DNA of 64,000 bases from Mycobacterium sp. SVM_VP21. GTDB taxonomy: Bacteria; Actinomycetota; Actinomycetes; Mycobacteriales; Mycobacteriaceae. A program made the translations under genes and the position numbers. Every line of letters starts with the position of its first letter. Within the stretch, counting starts at the first letter, position 1. The DNA is taken from NCBI GenBank assembly GCA_024758765.1, contig CP101406.1, forward strand, positions 1,674,001 to 1,738,000, written 5' to 3'. The notes below the pieces were generated by a model, which searched no databases, had not been told where the DNA came from, and was given only the letters and a program-made list of their open reading frames with translations. Shown here piece after piece: positions 16,662 through 23,897 of this stretch.

Positions 16662-17462
16662 GTGACGCGTTCCGCTTCGCGGCGCGACGTGCTGAGGTAT
16701 GCCGCGTTACTCGGCCCGGCGCTGGCCCTGCCCGGCGCCCTCGGGGCGACGGTCGGCGCTCCGCGGGCCGGCGCGAACGGGCTGCAGGTCATCGATTTCG
16801 CCCACCGGTTGGTCTCGCCCGACCAGATCAAGGCCGCCGGATTCGACGGGGCGTTGGTCTACGTCTCCGAGCTGCGGCCGGGCGCGACCTTCGATTTCAA
16901 ACCCGTCACCCGCGACTATGCCGACGGGTTGCGCGCCGCCGGCCTGCAGGTCGCCAGCTGCTACCAGTTCGGCAAACCGGGTTGGACGCAGTCGCCGTCG
17001 GACTTCACCCGGGGCTACGACGGCGGCGTGGCCGATGCGCAGACGGCGCTGCGGCTGCATACCGCGGCCGGGGGGCCGCCGTCAGCGCCGATCTACTTCA
17101 GTGTCGACGAGGACATCGACGCCACAACATGGAAGAACGTCGCGGTCCACTGGTTCCGCGGGATCAACTCCGTACTGGGCGTCGACCGTACCGGAATCTA
17201 TGGCGGCGCCCGCCCATGCACCTGGGCGATCAACGAGGGTGTGATCGGAAAGTCGACCACCCCGGGTCACCGGTGGGCGTGGCAGACCCGGGCATGGTCG
17301 CACGGAGACCGCGAACCGGCAGCCGTACTCTTCCAACGAGAAATCGTCACCGCGACCGAGCCGGGTTTCGTCATCGACGGCGCGCATGTGGACGTCAACG
17401 ACGTCCTTGCCGCGGACTTCGGTCAGTGGGACCTCGCCCGACAACAGGGGGAACTTTCGTGA
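16662..17462 (+). CDS. Tat-exported DUF1906 protein (paralogue of 8850-9644)
   Basis: 266 residues from GTG 16662. Twin-arginine signal SRRDVLRYAALLGPALALPG, then a DUF1906 domain: IDFAHRLVSPDQIKAAG, GLQVASCYQFGKPG, IYFSVDEDIDATTWKN, RTGIYGGARPC, GHRWAWQTRAWSHGD and VDVNDVLAADFGQWD. These segments match the other DUF1906 protein of the window nearly motif for motif, so the two arose by duplication. Location: exported across the inner membrane, probably cell-wall associated. The TGA overlaps the GTG of the next gene (GTGA), which indicates translational coupling to the membrane protein that follows. Confidence 0.9.
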   Translation: MTRSASRRDVLRYAALLGPALALPGALGATVGAPRAGANGLQVIDFAHRLVSPDQIKAAGFDGALVYVSELRPGATFDFKPVTRDYADGLRAAGLQVASCYQFGKPGWTQSPSDFTRGYDGGVADAQTALRLHTAAGGPPSAPIYFSVDEDIDATTWKNVAVHWFRGINSVLGVDRTGIYGGARPCTWAINEGVIGKSTTPGHRWAWQTRAWSHGDREPAAVLFQREIVTATEPGFVIDGAHVDVNDVLAADFGQWDLARQQGELS

Positions 17463-18190
17463 TCGGCACATCCTGGGACGCGCCACGAGTGGCCCGGTGG
17501 TCCGGCATCCTGGGCGTCGTCCTGCCCGCGACCACATTGCTGGCCTACCCGATCTGGTCTTTCCCGGGGACCCGAACGCAGTCGATTGACGTGGCTCGGT
17601 GGGCCGCAGCCCACCACGACCGGCTGGTCGTGACGATGGCGCTCAACACCGTCGGCGTCACGCTCTGGTTCGTCTTCGGTGCCGCGGTGTGGACGTACAT
17701 TCGGGATCGCGTTCCCATGAAATCGATCCTTCCGACCTGCTTCGCCGCGGGCTTCATCGGATGTGTGACCCTGCTGCTGAGCGGGTTCACTGCCTTTGAC
17801 CTCCTGCTGTATCGGCGCCGCAGTGCCGACGCGGCGTCACTGCTCTACGACCTGACGTTCGGGCTGCTGGCCATGTCGGGGATGCCACTGGTGGTAGCCC
17901 TGGGCGCATTCGTGATCGCGGTCTATGCCCGCCAGACGTTGCCCGCATACTCAGGTCACCTGGCACTTGCTGCCGCGGTGGTGCATCCGGTGCTGCTCCT
18001 GACGTTCGTCTTCCGCAGTGGTCCGCTGTCGCTGGAGGGCTACTCGATCACCGCAATGCCGGCATTCTTGTTCGCCTGGATCCTGGGGACGGCGCTGGCG
18101 ATGCCACGCTCCGGCGATAGCCCGCCCTCGGGCACGCCGTCAGCGCAGCGTCGCGGGTCCGGCGTGCGTATCACCTCGCCAGGGCGCTAA
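17459..18190 (+). CDS. Multi-pass membrane protein of unknown function, coupled to DUF1906
   Basis: 243 residues from GTG 17459, which overlaps the DUF1906 stop as GTGA. A frame extending further upstream exists but would run through the DUF1906 gene and is not credible. About six hydrophobic segments: ILGVVLPATTLLAYPIW, LNTVGVTLWFVFGAAVWTYI, CFAAGFIGCVTLLLSGF, GLLAMSGMPLVVALGAFVIAVY, LALAAAVVHPVLLLTFVF and MPAFLFAWILGTALAM, with a short basic tail. The layout resembles small DUF4386-like mycobacterial membrane proteins; no enzymatic motif is seen. Coupling suggests it works with, or is made in proportion to, the exported DUF1906 protein. Its 3' end overlaps the convergent TetR gene by 51 bp. 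Confidence 0.75.
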   Translation: MIGTSWDAPRVARWSGILGVVLPATTLLAYPIWSFPGTRTQSIDVARWAAAHHDRLVVTMALNTVGVTLWFVFGAAVWTYIRDRVPMKSILPTCFAAGFIGCVTLLLSGFTAFDLLLYRRRSADAASLLYDLTFGLLAMSGMPLVVALGAFVIAVYARQTLPAYSGHLALAAAVVHPVLLLTFVFRSGPLSLEGYSITAMPAFLFAWILGTALAMPRSGDSPPSGTPSAQRRGSGVRITSPGR

Positions 18191-18757
18191 CAGCAGTTCG
18201 CAGGCGCGCCGCATGTCGCGTTCGGCCTGCGCAGGCGTCGTTTCACCCATCACCGCCCAGGACAAGATGCCGTAGGCGCACTGCTCCACCAGCAGCGCCA
18301 GCTGGGCGTCGCGCGATGCCGGCCGAGAAATCCCTGCGACGGCCAAGATGTTGGCACGAAGGTCGAAGTCCCCGGTCGCCGCTGATTCCGAACGCCGGGC
18401 ATTGACCGAGGTAATCATGGCGCGAGCCAGCCGCGGGCGCGCGAGCATCGATCGGCAGATGCCGACCATGAGATCGGTGACGTCGGCTACCGGACATCCC
18501 CTCGGCGGGTGCGACGGACCGACGGTCTGGGTGTAGTGCAACAACAAGGCGCTGAACAAGTGATGCTTGGTGGGGTAGTAGCGATAGAGGGTCGCGATCG
18601 ATACCGCCGATTGGTCGGCCACATCCTGCATCCGGACAGCCTCCAGGCCGTCGCGCGCACCGAGCCGGGCAGCGGTGGCAAGAATGCGCTCGCAGCGTCG
18701 GCGTTGCGCCGGCGTGCTGGGAATTGCGGCGTCGCGCTCAACCGGCGGGCGGGGCAT
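18140..18757 (-). CDS. TetR regulator, KstR-like
   Basis: 205 residues. The helix-turn-helix part (AQRRRCERILATAARLG, then VADQSAVSIATLYRYYPTKHHLFSALL) resembles KstR, the cholesterol-catabolism repressor, in both the QRRR lead-in and the TLYRYxPxKxHL recognition helix. It is the second gene of a unit with the SDR at 18738-19577 (20-bp overlap). A palindrome of KstR architecture at 19594-19607 lies in front of that unit and of the divergent catabolic operon, so this protein probably controls both. True KstR orthology is not claimed. The last 51 bp overlap the convergent membrane-protein gene. Confidence 0.85.
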   Translation of the reverse strand: MPRPPVERDAAIPSTPAQRRRCERILATAARLGARDGLEAVRMQDVADQSAVSIATLYRYYPTKHHLFSALLLHYTQTVGPSHPPRGCPVADVTDLMVGICRSMLARPRLARAMITSVNARRSESAATGDFDLRANILAVAGISRPASRDAQLALLVEQCAYGILSWAVMGETTPAQAERDMRRACELLLAPWRGDTHAGPATLR

Positions 18758-19577
18758 CAGCGGCTCGGGGTGCGGTTCGGAGCAGCTTCTGCATCAGCCG
18801 ATGCGAGGCGAGCACGGCTTCGGCGCGATCTGCGGTGGCGCGCAGGGCAGGACTGTCGGCGTGCGCCGAGATGACGTGCACCGGCCCGCGGGAGAGCTGG
18901 TCGAGCCCTTCGCGGGCGACCTCGGCCGGATCGGATACTCGCAATCCCGGCACGTCGAAGTTGAGGCCGGCCCGTGCCATGGCCGGCGTCCTGGTCACGC
19001 CGAGCACCAACTCCAAGACGTGCACGTTGTAGTGGCGCAACTCCAGCCAAAGGCCCTCGGCGTAGATCCGGCTGAACGCCTTCGTCGCCCCGTAAACGGT
19101 CTGCCGGGCCGAACCGAGATACCCGGTCAGCGACCCGACCAGCAGCAGACCACCGCGCCGCCGACCGCGCATCGCCCGCCCGAAATGGTGGATCAGCGCC
19201 AGCGGCGTCCGTACGTTCAGGTCGAGCACCCGCTCGAAGGCAGCTAGATCGCCGTCGAGGAACTCCGCGCTGTGAGTGTTGGCGCCCGCGTTGTAGATCA
19301 GCAACCCGACTTCGATGTCCGACGTCGCCTCGCTGATCCGCGTGACGGCATCCGCGGCAGTCAGATCCAGAGCGAGCACCCGGACGTCAACTCCGCGCGC
19401 CCGGCACCGATCCGCGATGTCGCGCAATGGCTCTGACTTGCGACCGATCAGGACCAGATTGATACCGGCCTCGGCCAGCTGGAACGCGAACTCGGCGCCG
19501 ACACCTTCCGAGCCGCCGGCGACCACAGCCCAGGGGCCGTATTGCTGCGCCCACTCGGGTCGATCACCGCTGGACAA
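18738..19577 (-). CDS. Short-chain dehydrogenase/reductase
   Basis: 279 residues from TTG 19577, chosen because GGAGG lies 6-10 nt upstream on the minus strand. Rossmann motif WAVVAGGSEGVGAEFAFQLA, NAG motif IYNAGANTH, active-site Ser in LVGSLTGYLGS and YGATK (YxxxK). It is a classical NADP(H)-type SDR of the cytoplasm (IGRKSEPL after strand 2 carries the Arg/Lys preferred by NADPH enzymes). It shares a transcript with the TetR gene downstream and is divergent from the LLM/NTF2/FadE operon, so it is probably an alcohol or ketone dehydrogenase in the same lipid-breakdown route. Substrate unknown. Confidence 0.88.
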   Translation of the reverse strand: MSSGDRPEWAQQYGPWAVVAGGSEGVGAEFAFQLAEAGINLVLIGRKSEPLRDIADRCRARGVDVRVLALDLTAADAVTRISEATSDIEVGLLIYNAGANTHSAEFLDGDLAAFERVLDLNVRTPLALIHHFGRAMRGRRRGGLLLVGSLTGYLGSARQTVYGATKAFSRIYAEGLWLELRHYNVHVLELVLGVTRTPAMARAGLNFDVPGLRVSDPAEVAREGLDQLSRGPVHVISAHADSPALRATADRAEAVLASHRLMQKLLRTAPRAADAPPAG

Positions 19578-19590
19578 GAGATGCCTCCAT

Positions 19591-19610
19591 AACTAAAATT
19601 CATTCTAGTT
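19591..19610. promoter_or_regulatory. 20-bp palindrome of KstR architecture between divergent operons
   Basis: AACTA..AAT....ATT..TAGTT-type palindrome, 8 of 10 positions paired. Its core on the minus strand is TAGAATGAATTTTA, which is TnnAATnnATTnnA, the KstR consensus (TnnAACnnGTTnnA) with AAC/GTT changed to AAT/ATT. It overlaps a minus-strand -10 (TAGAAT, 19602-19607) and a plus-strand -10 (TAGTTT, 19606-19611), so one bound repressor would block both directions. Confidence 0.6.
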
Positions 19611-19618
19611 TCACTCCG

Positions 19619-19699
19619 ATGAGGCTACCTCACTCTCGCGGCGCAACGAAAGGCGTAGAGCCCTTGCAGTACAACGGTCCCCGGGTTCGGTCCCGCTGA
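19619..19699 (+). CDS. Possible 26-codon leaderless upstream ORF
   Basis: ATG 19619 lies 7 nt after a TAGTTT -10 box, the spacing expected for a leaderless start. The frame (MRLPHSRGATKG...) ends in TGA that overlaps the ATG of the LLM gene as TGATG. Such an arrangement would bring ribosomes to the LLM start, which has no strong Shine-Dalgarno of its own. The peptide has no recognisable domain. It may be only a translation-coupling leader or chance. Confidence 0.35.
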   Translation: MRLPHSRGATKGVEPLQYNGPRVRSR

Positions 19700-20565
19700 T
19701 GCGGCTCGGTTTGGCCACGCCGGTTGTCATCCAGGTCCCCGGCACCGCGTCGAGCTGGGAGGCCGAGGGCAGTGTCGAAGACATCGGCCAGATCGCCTCG
19801 ACCGCCGACGAACTTGGCTTTGCCTACCTCACCTGCTCGGAACATGTCGCGGTTCCCGCCGAGGCTGCGGCCGGTCGTGGAACGACGTATTGGGATCCGT
19901 TGGCCACCTTGTCATTTCTGGCCGCCCGCACCCATTCGATTCGATTGGTGACCTCGGTTGTGGTGCTGGGCTATCACCATCCGCTGGAGCTTGCCAAACG
20001 CTACGGAACCCTGGACCGGCTTAGCGGTGGTCGGCTGACCCTGGGCGTCGGAGTCGGGTCGCTGCGGGAGGAGTTCGACCTGCTCGGCTGCGCGTGGGAC
20101 GACCGCGGCGCCCGGGCCGATGACGCGATGCGGGCGTTGCGGGCGTCGTTGTCGACCACCCGCCCCGCCTATCACGGCACCTTCTACCGATTCGACTCGA
20201 TGGTCGTGCAGCCGTGCGCGGTACAACCGCGGGTGCCGATCTGGGTGGGGGGACGCACCCGCCGCTCGCTTCGACGCGCGGTTGACCTGGGCGACGGCTG
20301 GACACCGTTCGGCCTCACCATCGACGAGCTGACGAAATATCTTGGCTCCGTGGATCTCCCGGACAGGTTCGCAGTCGTCTTGTCGACGCCGCCGCTGGAC
20401 CCGATCGACGCCCCGCAGCAGGCCCTCGATCGGATCGGCAGGCTCGCTGACATCGGTGCCACAGACGCCAGCTGCGTGATCGCGGCGCGCTCTTCGGCGC
20501 ACTTCTGTGACCAGCTGATCGCATTGGCCGAGCTGGCCGGCCTGTCGCGTCGGGAGGGCCGATGA
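19699..20565 (+). CDS. LLM-class F420-dependent oxidoreductase
   Basis: 288 residues. Family signatures: GFAYLTCSEHVAVP near the N terminus, TLDRLSGGRLTLGVGVGSLREEF, and VPIWVGGRTRRSLRRAVDLGDGWTPFG. It is slightly short for the class but complete. Expected to use F420 in the cytoplasm. It is the first full gene of the operon divergent from the SDR/TetR unit; the next gene overlaps by 4 bp (ATGA). The operon continues with an NTF2-like protein and, after 104 bp, two acyl-CoA dehydrogenases, a composition reminiscent of side-chain degradation clusters for steroids or other polycyclic lipids. Confidence 0.87.
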   Translation: MRLGLATPVVIQVPGTASSWEAEGSVEDIGQIASTADELGFAYLTCSEHVAVPAEAAAGRGTTYWDPLATLSFLAARTHSIRLVTSVVVLGYHHPLELAKRYGTLDRLSGGRLTLGVGVGSLREEFDLLGCAWDDRGARADDAMRALRASLSTTRPAYHGTFYRFDSMVVQPCAVQPRVPIWVGGRTRRSLRRAVDLGDGWTPFGLTIDELTKYLGSVDLPDRFAVVLSTPPLDPIDAPQQALDRIGRLADIGATDASCVIAARSSAHFCDQLIALAELAGLSRREGR

Positions 20566-21056
20566 TCGAGCAACGGCTGGCCGAACTGGAGCGGCGCCTA
20601 CAACAGATCGAGGACGAGCGCGCCATCGAGCGGCTGATCGCGTCCTACGGCCCACTGGTGGACGCCGGCGACCCCGAATCCACCGCAGCGCTGTGGCAAC
20701 ACGATGGCATCTACGACGTCGAGAACTGGCTGATGAACGGCCGCGAGGAGATTGCGGCGATGGTGCGCTCTCGTGGTCACCAGGACCTGATCGGTCGGGG
20801 ATGTACGCACTTTCTGGGGCCGGCGGTGGTCACCGTGCACGGTGACGAGGCGGTCGCCGTGTGTGAGTCGACGCTGTTGGTCAAACAGGGCAACCAGTTT
20901 CGCGTCGCGCGCGGCGGCGCCAATTATTTTCACCTCAAGCGGGTCGCCGGCTCGCCCGGTCAGTGGCAGATCGTCAGGCGGATCACCCGGCTCCTCGACG
21001 GTGCCGAGGAGGGTCGCGCGCTGTTGGTGGACGGCATCGCTGGGCGCATCCGCTAG
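20562..21056 (+). CDS. NTF2/SnoaL-like protein
   Basis: 164 residues, ATGA overlap with the LLM gene. The N-terminal helix (IEQRLAELERRLQQIEDERAIERLIASYG) is a short coiled coil leading into an NTF2-like cone fold: YGPLVDAGDPESTAALWQHDGIYDVENW, then GREEIAAMVRSR and ANYFHLKRVAGSPGQWQIVRRITRLLDG. Polycyclic-substrate isomerases, dehydratases and ring-hydroxylating dioxygenase small subunits share the fold; which applies here is not determined. Its tight coupling to an F420 oxidoreductase suggests they act on the same compound. Confidence 0.8.
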   Translation: MIEQRLAELERRLQQIEDERAIERLIASYGPLVDAGDPESTAALWQHDGIYDVENWLMNGREEIAAMVRSRGHQDLIGRGCTHFLGPAVVTVHGDEAVAVCESTLLVKQGNQFRVARGGANYFHLKRVAGSPGQWQIVRRITRLLDGAEEGRALLVDGIAGRIR

Positions 21057-21112
21057 GCAGCTCGCGGTGTATTAGCCGAGGCGGCGGGAGTCGGGCCGGA
21101 CAGTGCGGCGGT

Positions 21113-21118
21113 TAGACT
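21113..21118 (+). promoter_or_regulatory. Possible internal -10 box before the acyl-CoA dehydrogenase pair
   Basis: TAGACT 43 nt before ATG 21161, in a 104-bp gap inside the operon. No matching -35. It would allow the dehydrogenases to be transcribed separately. Confidence 0.3.
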
Positions 21119-21160
21119 GCGCGGCAAAGCGTCTATCCGCCGGTACGGCAGGGGAGATTG

Positions 21161-22393
21161 ATGGATCTGCGGTGGTCGGAGGAAGATCGGGCGTTTCAAG
21201 CGGAGGTTCGGGATTTTCTCGACCAGAAACTGACCCCGGAGCTACGTCGCGCGGGCCGGCTGATGACCAGTGTCTACGCCGATCACGAGGCCAGCATGGC
21301 GTGGCAGGCGATTCTGCACGAGCGGGGTTGGGCGGCGCCCGCGTGGCCGGTGGAGCACGGCGGCTGTGACTGGAGCCTGACTCAGCACTACATCTTCAGT
21401 CGCGAGTCGACGCTTGCCGGTGCACCGTCGTTGTCGCCGATGGGAATCCGGATGGTCGCGCACGCGATCGTCCGCTACGGCACGGACGCACAGAAGGATT
21501 ACTTCTTGCCCCGGATTCTCACCGGCGAGGTGTTCTTCTGTCAGGGGTACTCCGAGCCCGAGGCCGGATCGGATCTGGCGGCGCTGTCGATGGCGGCCAC
21601 GGTCGACGCAGACGACCTGGTCTGCACCGGCAGCAAGATCTGGACCACCCACGCCGGCGAGGCGAACTGGATGTTCGCCCTGGTGCGCACCGCCCGGACT
21701 GCCAAGAAGCAGCAGGGCATCACGTTCTTGCTGATCGACATGACCTCGCCCGGCATCGAGATCCGGCCGCTGGTGATGACCTCCGGTGAAGAGATCCAGA
21801 ACCAGGTGTTCTTCGACGAGGTGCGGGTCCCCAAGACCAATGTCATCGGAGAGATCGACAACGGCTGGACGGTCGCGAAATATCTGCTCGAATTCGAGCG
21901 CGGCGGTGGCGCGGTGGCGCCGGGCCTGCAGGTGGTGGCCGAGGAGATCGCCACGGCGGCCAAGAACCAGCCGGGACCGGGCGGTGGCCAGCTCACCGAC
22001 GACGACGCCTTCATGCGCAAGCTGGCGGACGCGCGGATTCGCGCCGAAGTATTGGAGATCCTGGAATACCAGGTGCTTGCCGCCGTCGCCGAGGGACGCA
22101 ACCCCGGTGCCTCGTCGTCGATGCTCAAGATCTTGGGCACCGAGCTGAGCCAGGAGCTGACCGCCCTGGCGTTGGAGGCGGCCGGCCCGCGCGGACGCAT
22201 CTATCAGCCGCATGTCACCGCTCCCGGGGGACCGATCGCCGACTACCAGCCGCCCACCGACGGATATGCGTCTGGCGAACCGTGGCAGGCGGTGGCTCCA
22301 CTGCGCTACTTCAATGACCGGGCCGGTTCGATCTACGCCGGTAGCAACGAAATTCAGCGGAATATTCTGGCCAAAGCGGCATTGGGGCTCTAA
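21161..22393 (+). CDS. Acyl-CoA dehydrogenase (FadE-type), first subunit of a pair
   Basis: 410 residues from ATG 21161, preceded by AGGGGAG. Acyl-CoA dehydrogenase fold: N-terminal helices with WPVEHGGCDWS, FAD/substrate strand segment FFCQGYSEPEAGSDLAALS, KIWTTHAGEANWMFALVRT, DEVRVPKTNVIGEIDNGW, and the FAD-contacting end GSIYAGSNEIQRNILAKAALGL. Its stop overlaps the next start (TAATG). Adjacent, unequal FadE genes of this kind in mycobacteria form alpha2beta2 heterotetramers in steroid side-chain degradation. The reaction is FAD-dependent alpha,beta-desaturation of an acyl-CoA thioester. Confidence 0.92.
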   Translation: MDLRWSEEDRAFQAEVRDFLDQKLTPELRRAGRLMTSVYADHEASMAWQAILHERGWAAPAWPVEHGGCDWSLTQHYIFSRESTLAGAPSLSPMGIRMVAHAIVRYGTDAQKDYFLPRILTGEVFFCQGYSEPEAGSDLAALSMAATVDADDLVCTGSKIWTTHAGEANWMFALVRTARTAKKQQGITFLLIDMTSPGIEIRPLVMTSGEEIQNQVFFDEVRVPKTNVIGEIDNGWTVAKYLLEFERGGGAVAPGLQVVAEEIATAAKNQPGPGGGQLTDDDAFMRKLADARIRAEVLEILEYQVLAAVAEGRNPGASSSMLKILGTELSQELTALALEAAGPRGRIYQPHVTAPGGPIADYQPPTDGYASGEPWQAVAPLRYFNDRAGSIYAGSNEIQRNILAKAALGL

Positions 22394-23517
22394 TGGACTT
22401 CAACGTGAACAATGAGCAGCAGATGCTGCGTGACGGCATCACCAAGTTCCTCGCCGCACGCTACGATCTCGAGACGAGCCGCGCCGCAGCCAAGACCGGC
22501 GTCGGTTGGCAGCCCGAGATCTGGCGTGCCTTCGCCGGCGAACTGGGCATTCTGGGCGCGACGCTCCCCGAAGAATTCGACGGAATAGGCGGCGGCGCAG
22601 TCGAACTCATGATCATCACCGAAGCGCTCGGGCATGCGCTGGTGATCGAACCGTATGTCGACACCGTCGTCGTTGCCGGCGGTCTGCTGCGCCGCTCCGG
22701 CAACCCGGTGGCCGCCGGCGTGCTCAAGGAGCTCGTGGCCGGTACCGCGGTCGCCGCATTGGCTGCCGCAGAACCGGGTTCGGCCGACCGGTGGCAGGAT
22801 GCGGTGACCCTGGCGCGCCCCGATGGGGACGGCTGGGTGCTGAACGGCTCGAAGATCATGGCCGTCGCGGCACCTCTGGCAACGCACGTGTTGGTCACCG
22901 CCCGCATCGAGGGTGAAGACGGAATATCGTTGTTCCTCACCGAGGCCGACGCTGCCGGAATCACCCTGCATCCGTATCGCACCATCGACGACCGGAGCGC
23001 GGCTGACGTCACCTTCACCGATCTGCGGCTTGGCGCCGACGCCCTGCTGGGTGAGCGCGGCGGGGCGTGGCCGTCATTGGCGCAGGCCCGAGACGAGGGC
23101 GCCGCGGCGATCTGCTCCGAGGCGGTCGGCTGCATGCGGAAAGTCTTGGCGGACACCGTCGAATACTGCAAGCAGCGTCAGCAGTTCGGGCAGCCCATCG
23201 GCAGCTTCCAGGCTCTGCAACACCGGATGGTCGACATGTTCATGGAGGTTGAGCAGTCGGCCGCGGCGGTCTACCTGGCGATCCTCAACCTCGAGGCCGA
23301 CGAGGCCACCCGCGCCCGCGCGGTGTCGGCCGGCAAGGCCACCATCGGCCGGGCCGCCCGACTCGTCGGCCAAGAGGCGGTGCAACTGCACGGCGGTATG
23401 GGCATGACCGAAGAGTTGGCGATCGGCCACTACTTCAAGCGGCTCACCGCAATTCAATACGAGTTCGGAACCACCGACTCCCACATCGCCCGCTACGCCG
23501 AGCTCACGAAGGCGTAG
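22393..23517 (+). CDS. Acyl-CoA dehydrogenase (FadE-type), second subunit of a pair
   Basis: 374 residues, start overlapping the previous stop by one base. Contains NEQQMLRDGITKFLAARYD, AEPGSADRW in place of the usual substrate loop, LNGSKIMAVAAPLATHVLVTA, YCKQRQQFGQPIGSFQALQHRMVDM and QLHGGMGMTEELAIGHYFKRL. It is shorter than its partner and lacks the partner's C-terminal SNEIQR-type motif, which fits the smaller chain of a heteromeric acyl-CoA dehydrogenase. Likely function: FAD-dependent desaturation together with the 21161-22393 product. Confidence 0.92.
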   Translation: MDFNVNNEQQMLRDGITKFLAARYDLETSRAAAKTGVGWQPEIWRAFAGELGILGATLPEEFDGIGGGAVELMIITEALGHALVIEPYVDTVVVAGGLLRRSGNPVAAGVLKELVAGTAVAALAAAEPGSADRWQDAVTLARPDGDGWVLNGSKIMAVAAPLATHVLVTARIEGEDGISLFLTEADAAGITLHPYRTIDDRSAADVTFTDLRLGADALLGERGGAWPSLAQARDEGAAAICSEAVGCMRKVLADTVEYCKQRQQFGQPIGSFQALQHRMVDMFMEVEQSAAAVYLAILNLEADEATRARAVSAGKATIGRAARLVGQEAVQLHGGMGMTEELAIGHYFKRLTAIQYEFGTTDSHIARYAELTKA

Positions 23518-23522
23518 GACGA

Positions 23523-23843
23523 CTACTTCCGCAAGTGCTGCGGGCAGTAAGCATTGGCGGAGGCGGCCGCGAACTGCGCGGCGGCGTCCATGGGTAGCCC
23601 GGGATTGTCGGCCGTGAGTTGTTTGACGACCTGCAATCCCGTCTCGCCATTGTTAGCCATGCTGCAGACGGCATGGCCGGCCACAATGGCCTGATCGCTA
23701 CTGGCGAAGGTGAGCCCGGCTGCCCTTACGGCAGTTAGGAAGGCGGCGTCGCCGCCGCCATCGCCGTCACCGGGATCCGCGTACGCCGGCGCGGCGCACC
23801 CGATGGCGGCGACAACGCCCAAGACCGATAGCACTCTGCGCAT
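23523..23843 (-). CDS. Secreted DUF732 protein
   Basis: 106 residues. The start is ATG 23843 because the only ribosome-binding site (AGGAGG) lies 7 nt before it; an ATG 18 nt further upstream would contain that site inside its own coding sequence. Signal peptide MRRVLSVLGVVAAIGCAAPAYA is followed by an acidic/Gly linker (DPGDGDGGGD) and a DUF732 domain with two Cys (HAVCSM, ANAYCPQH) that can form a disulfide. DUF732 proteins are small exported mycobacterial proteins of unknown function. It is the last gene, 54 bp after the SbtA-type transporter, of the PPE-PPE-transporter unit. Confidence 0.88.
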   Translation of the reverse strand: MRRVLSVLGVVAAIGCAAPAYADPGDGDGGGDAAFLTAVRAAGLTFASSDQAIVAGHAVCSMANNGETGLQVVKQLTADNPGLPMDAAAQFAAASANAYCPQHLRK

Positions 23844-23897
23844 GTCGTTCCTCCTATTCACTCGGCTGGCTGGGGGCTTGCATACGGTGCGAGCCCC

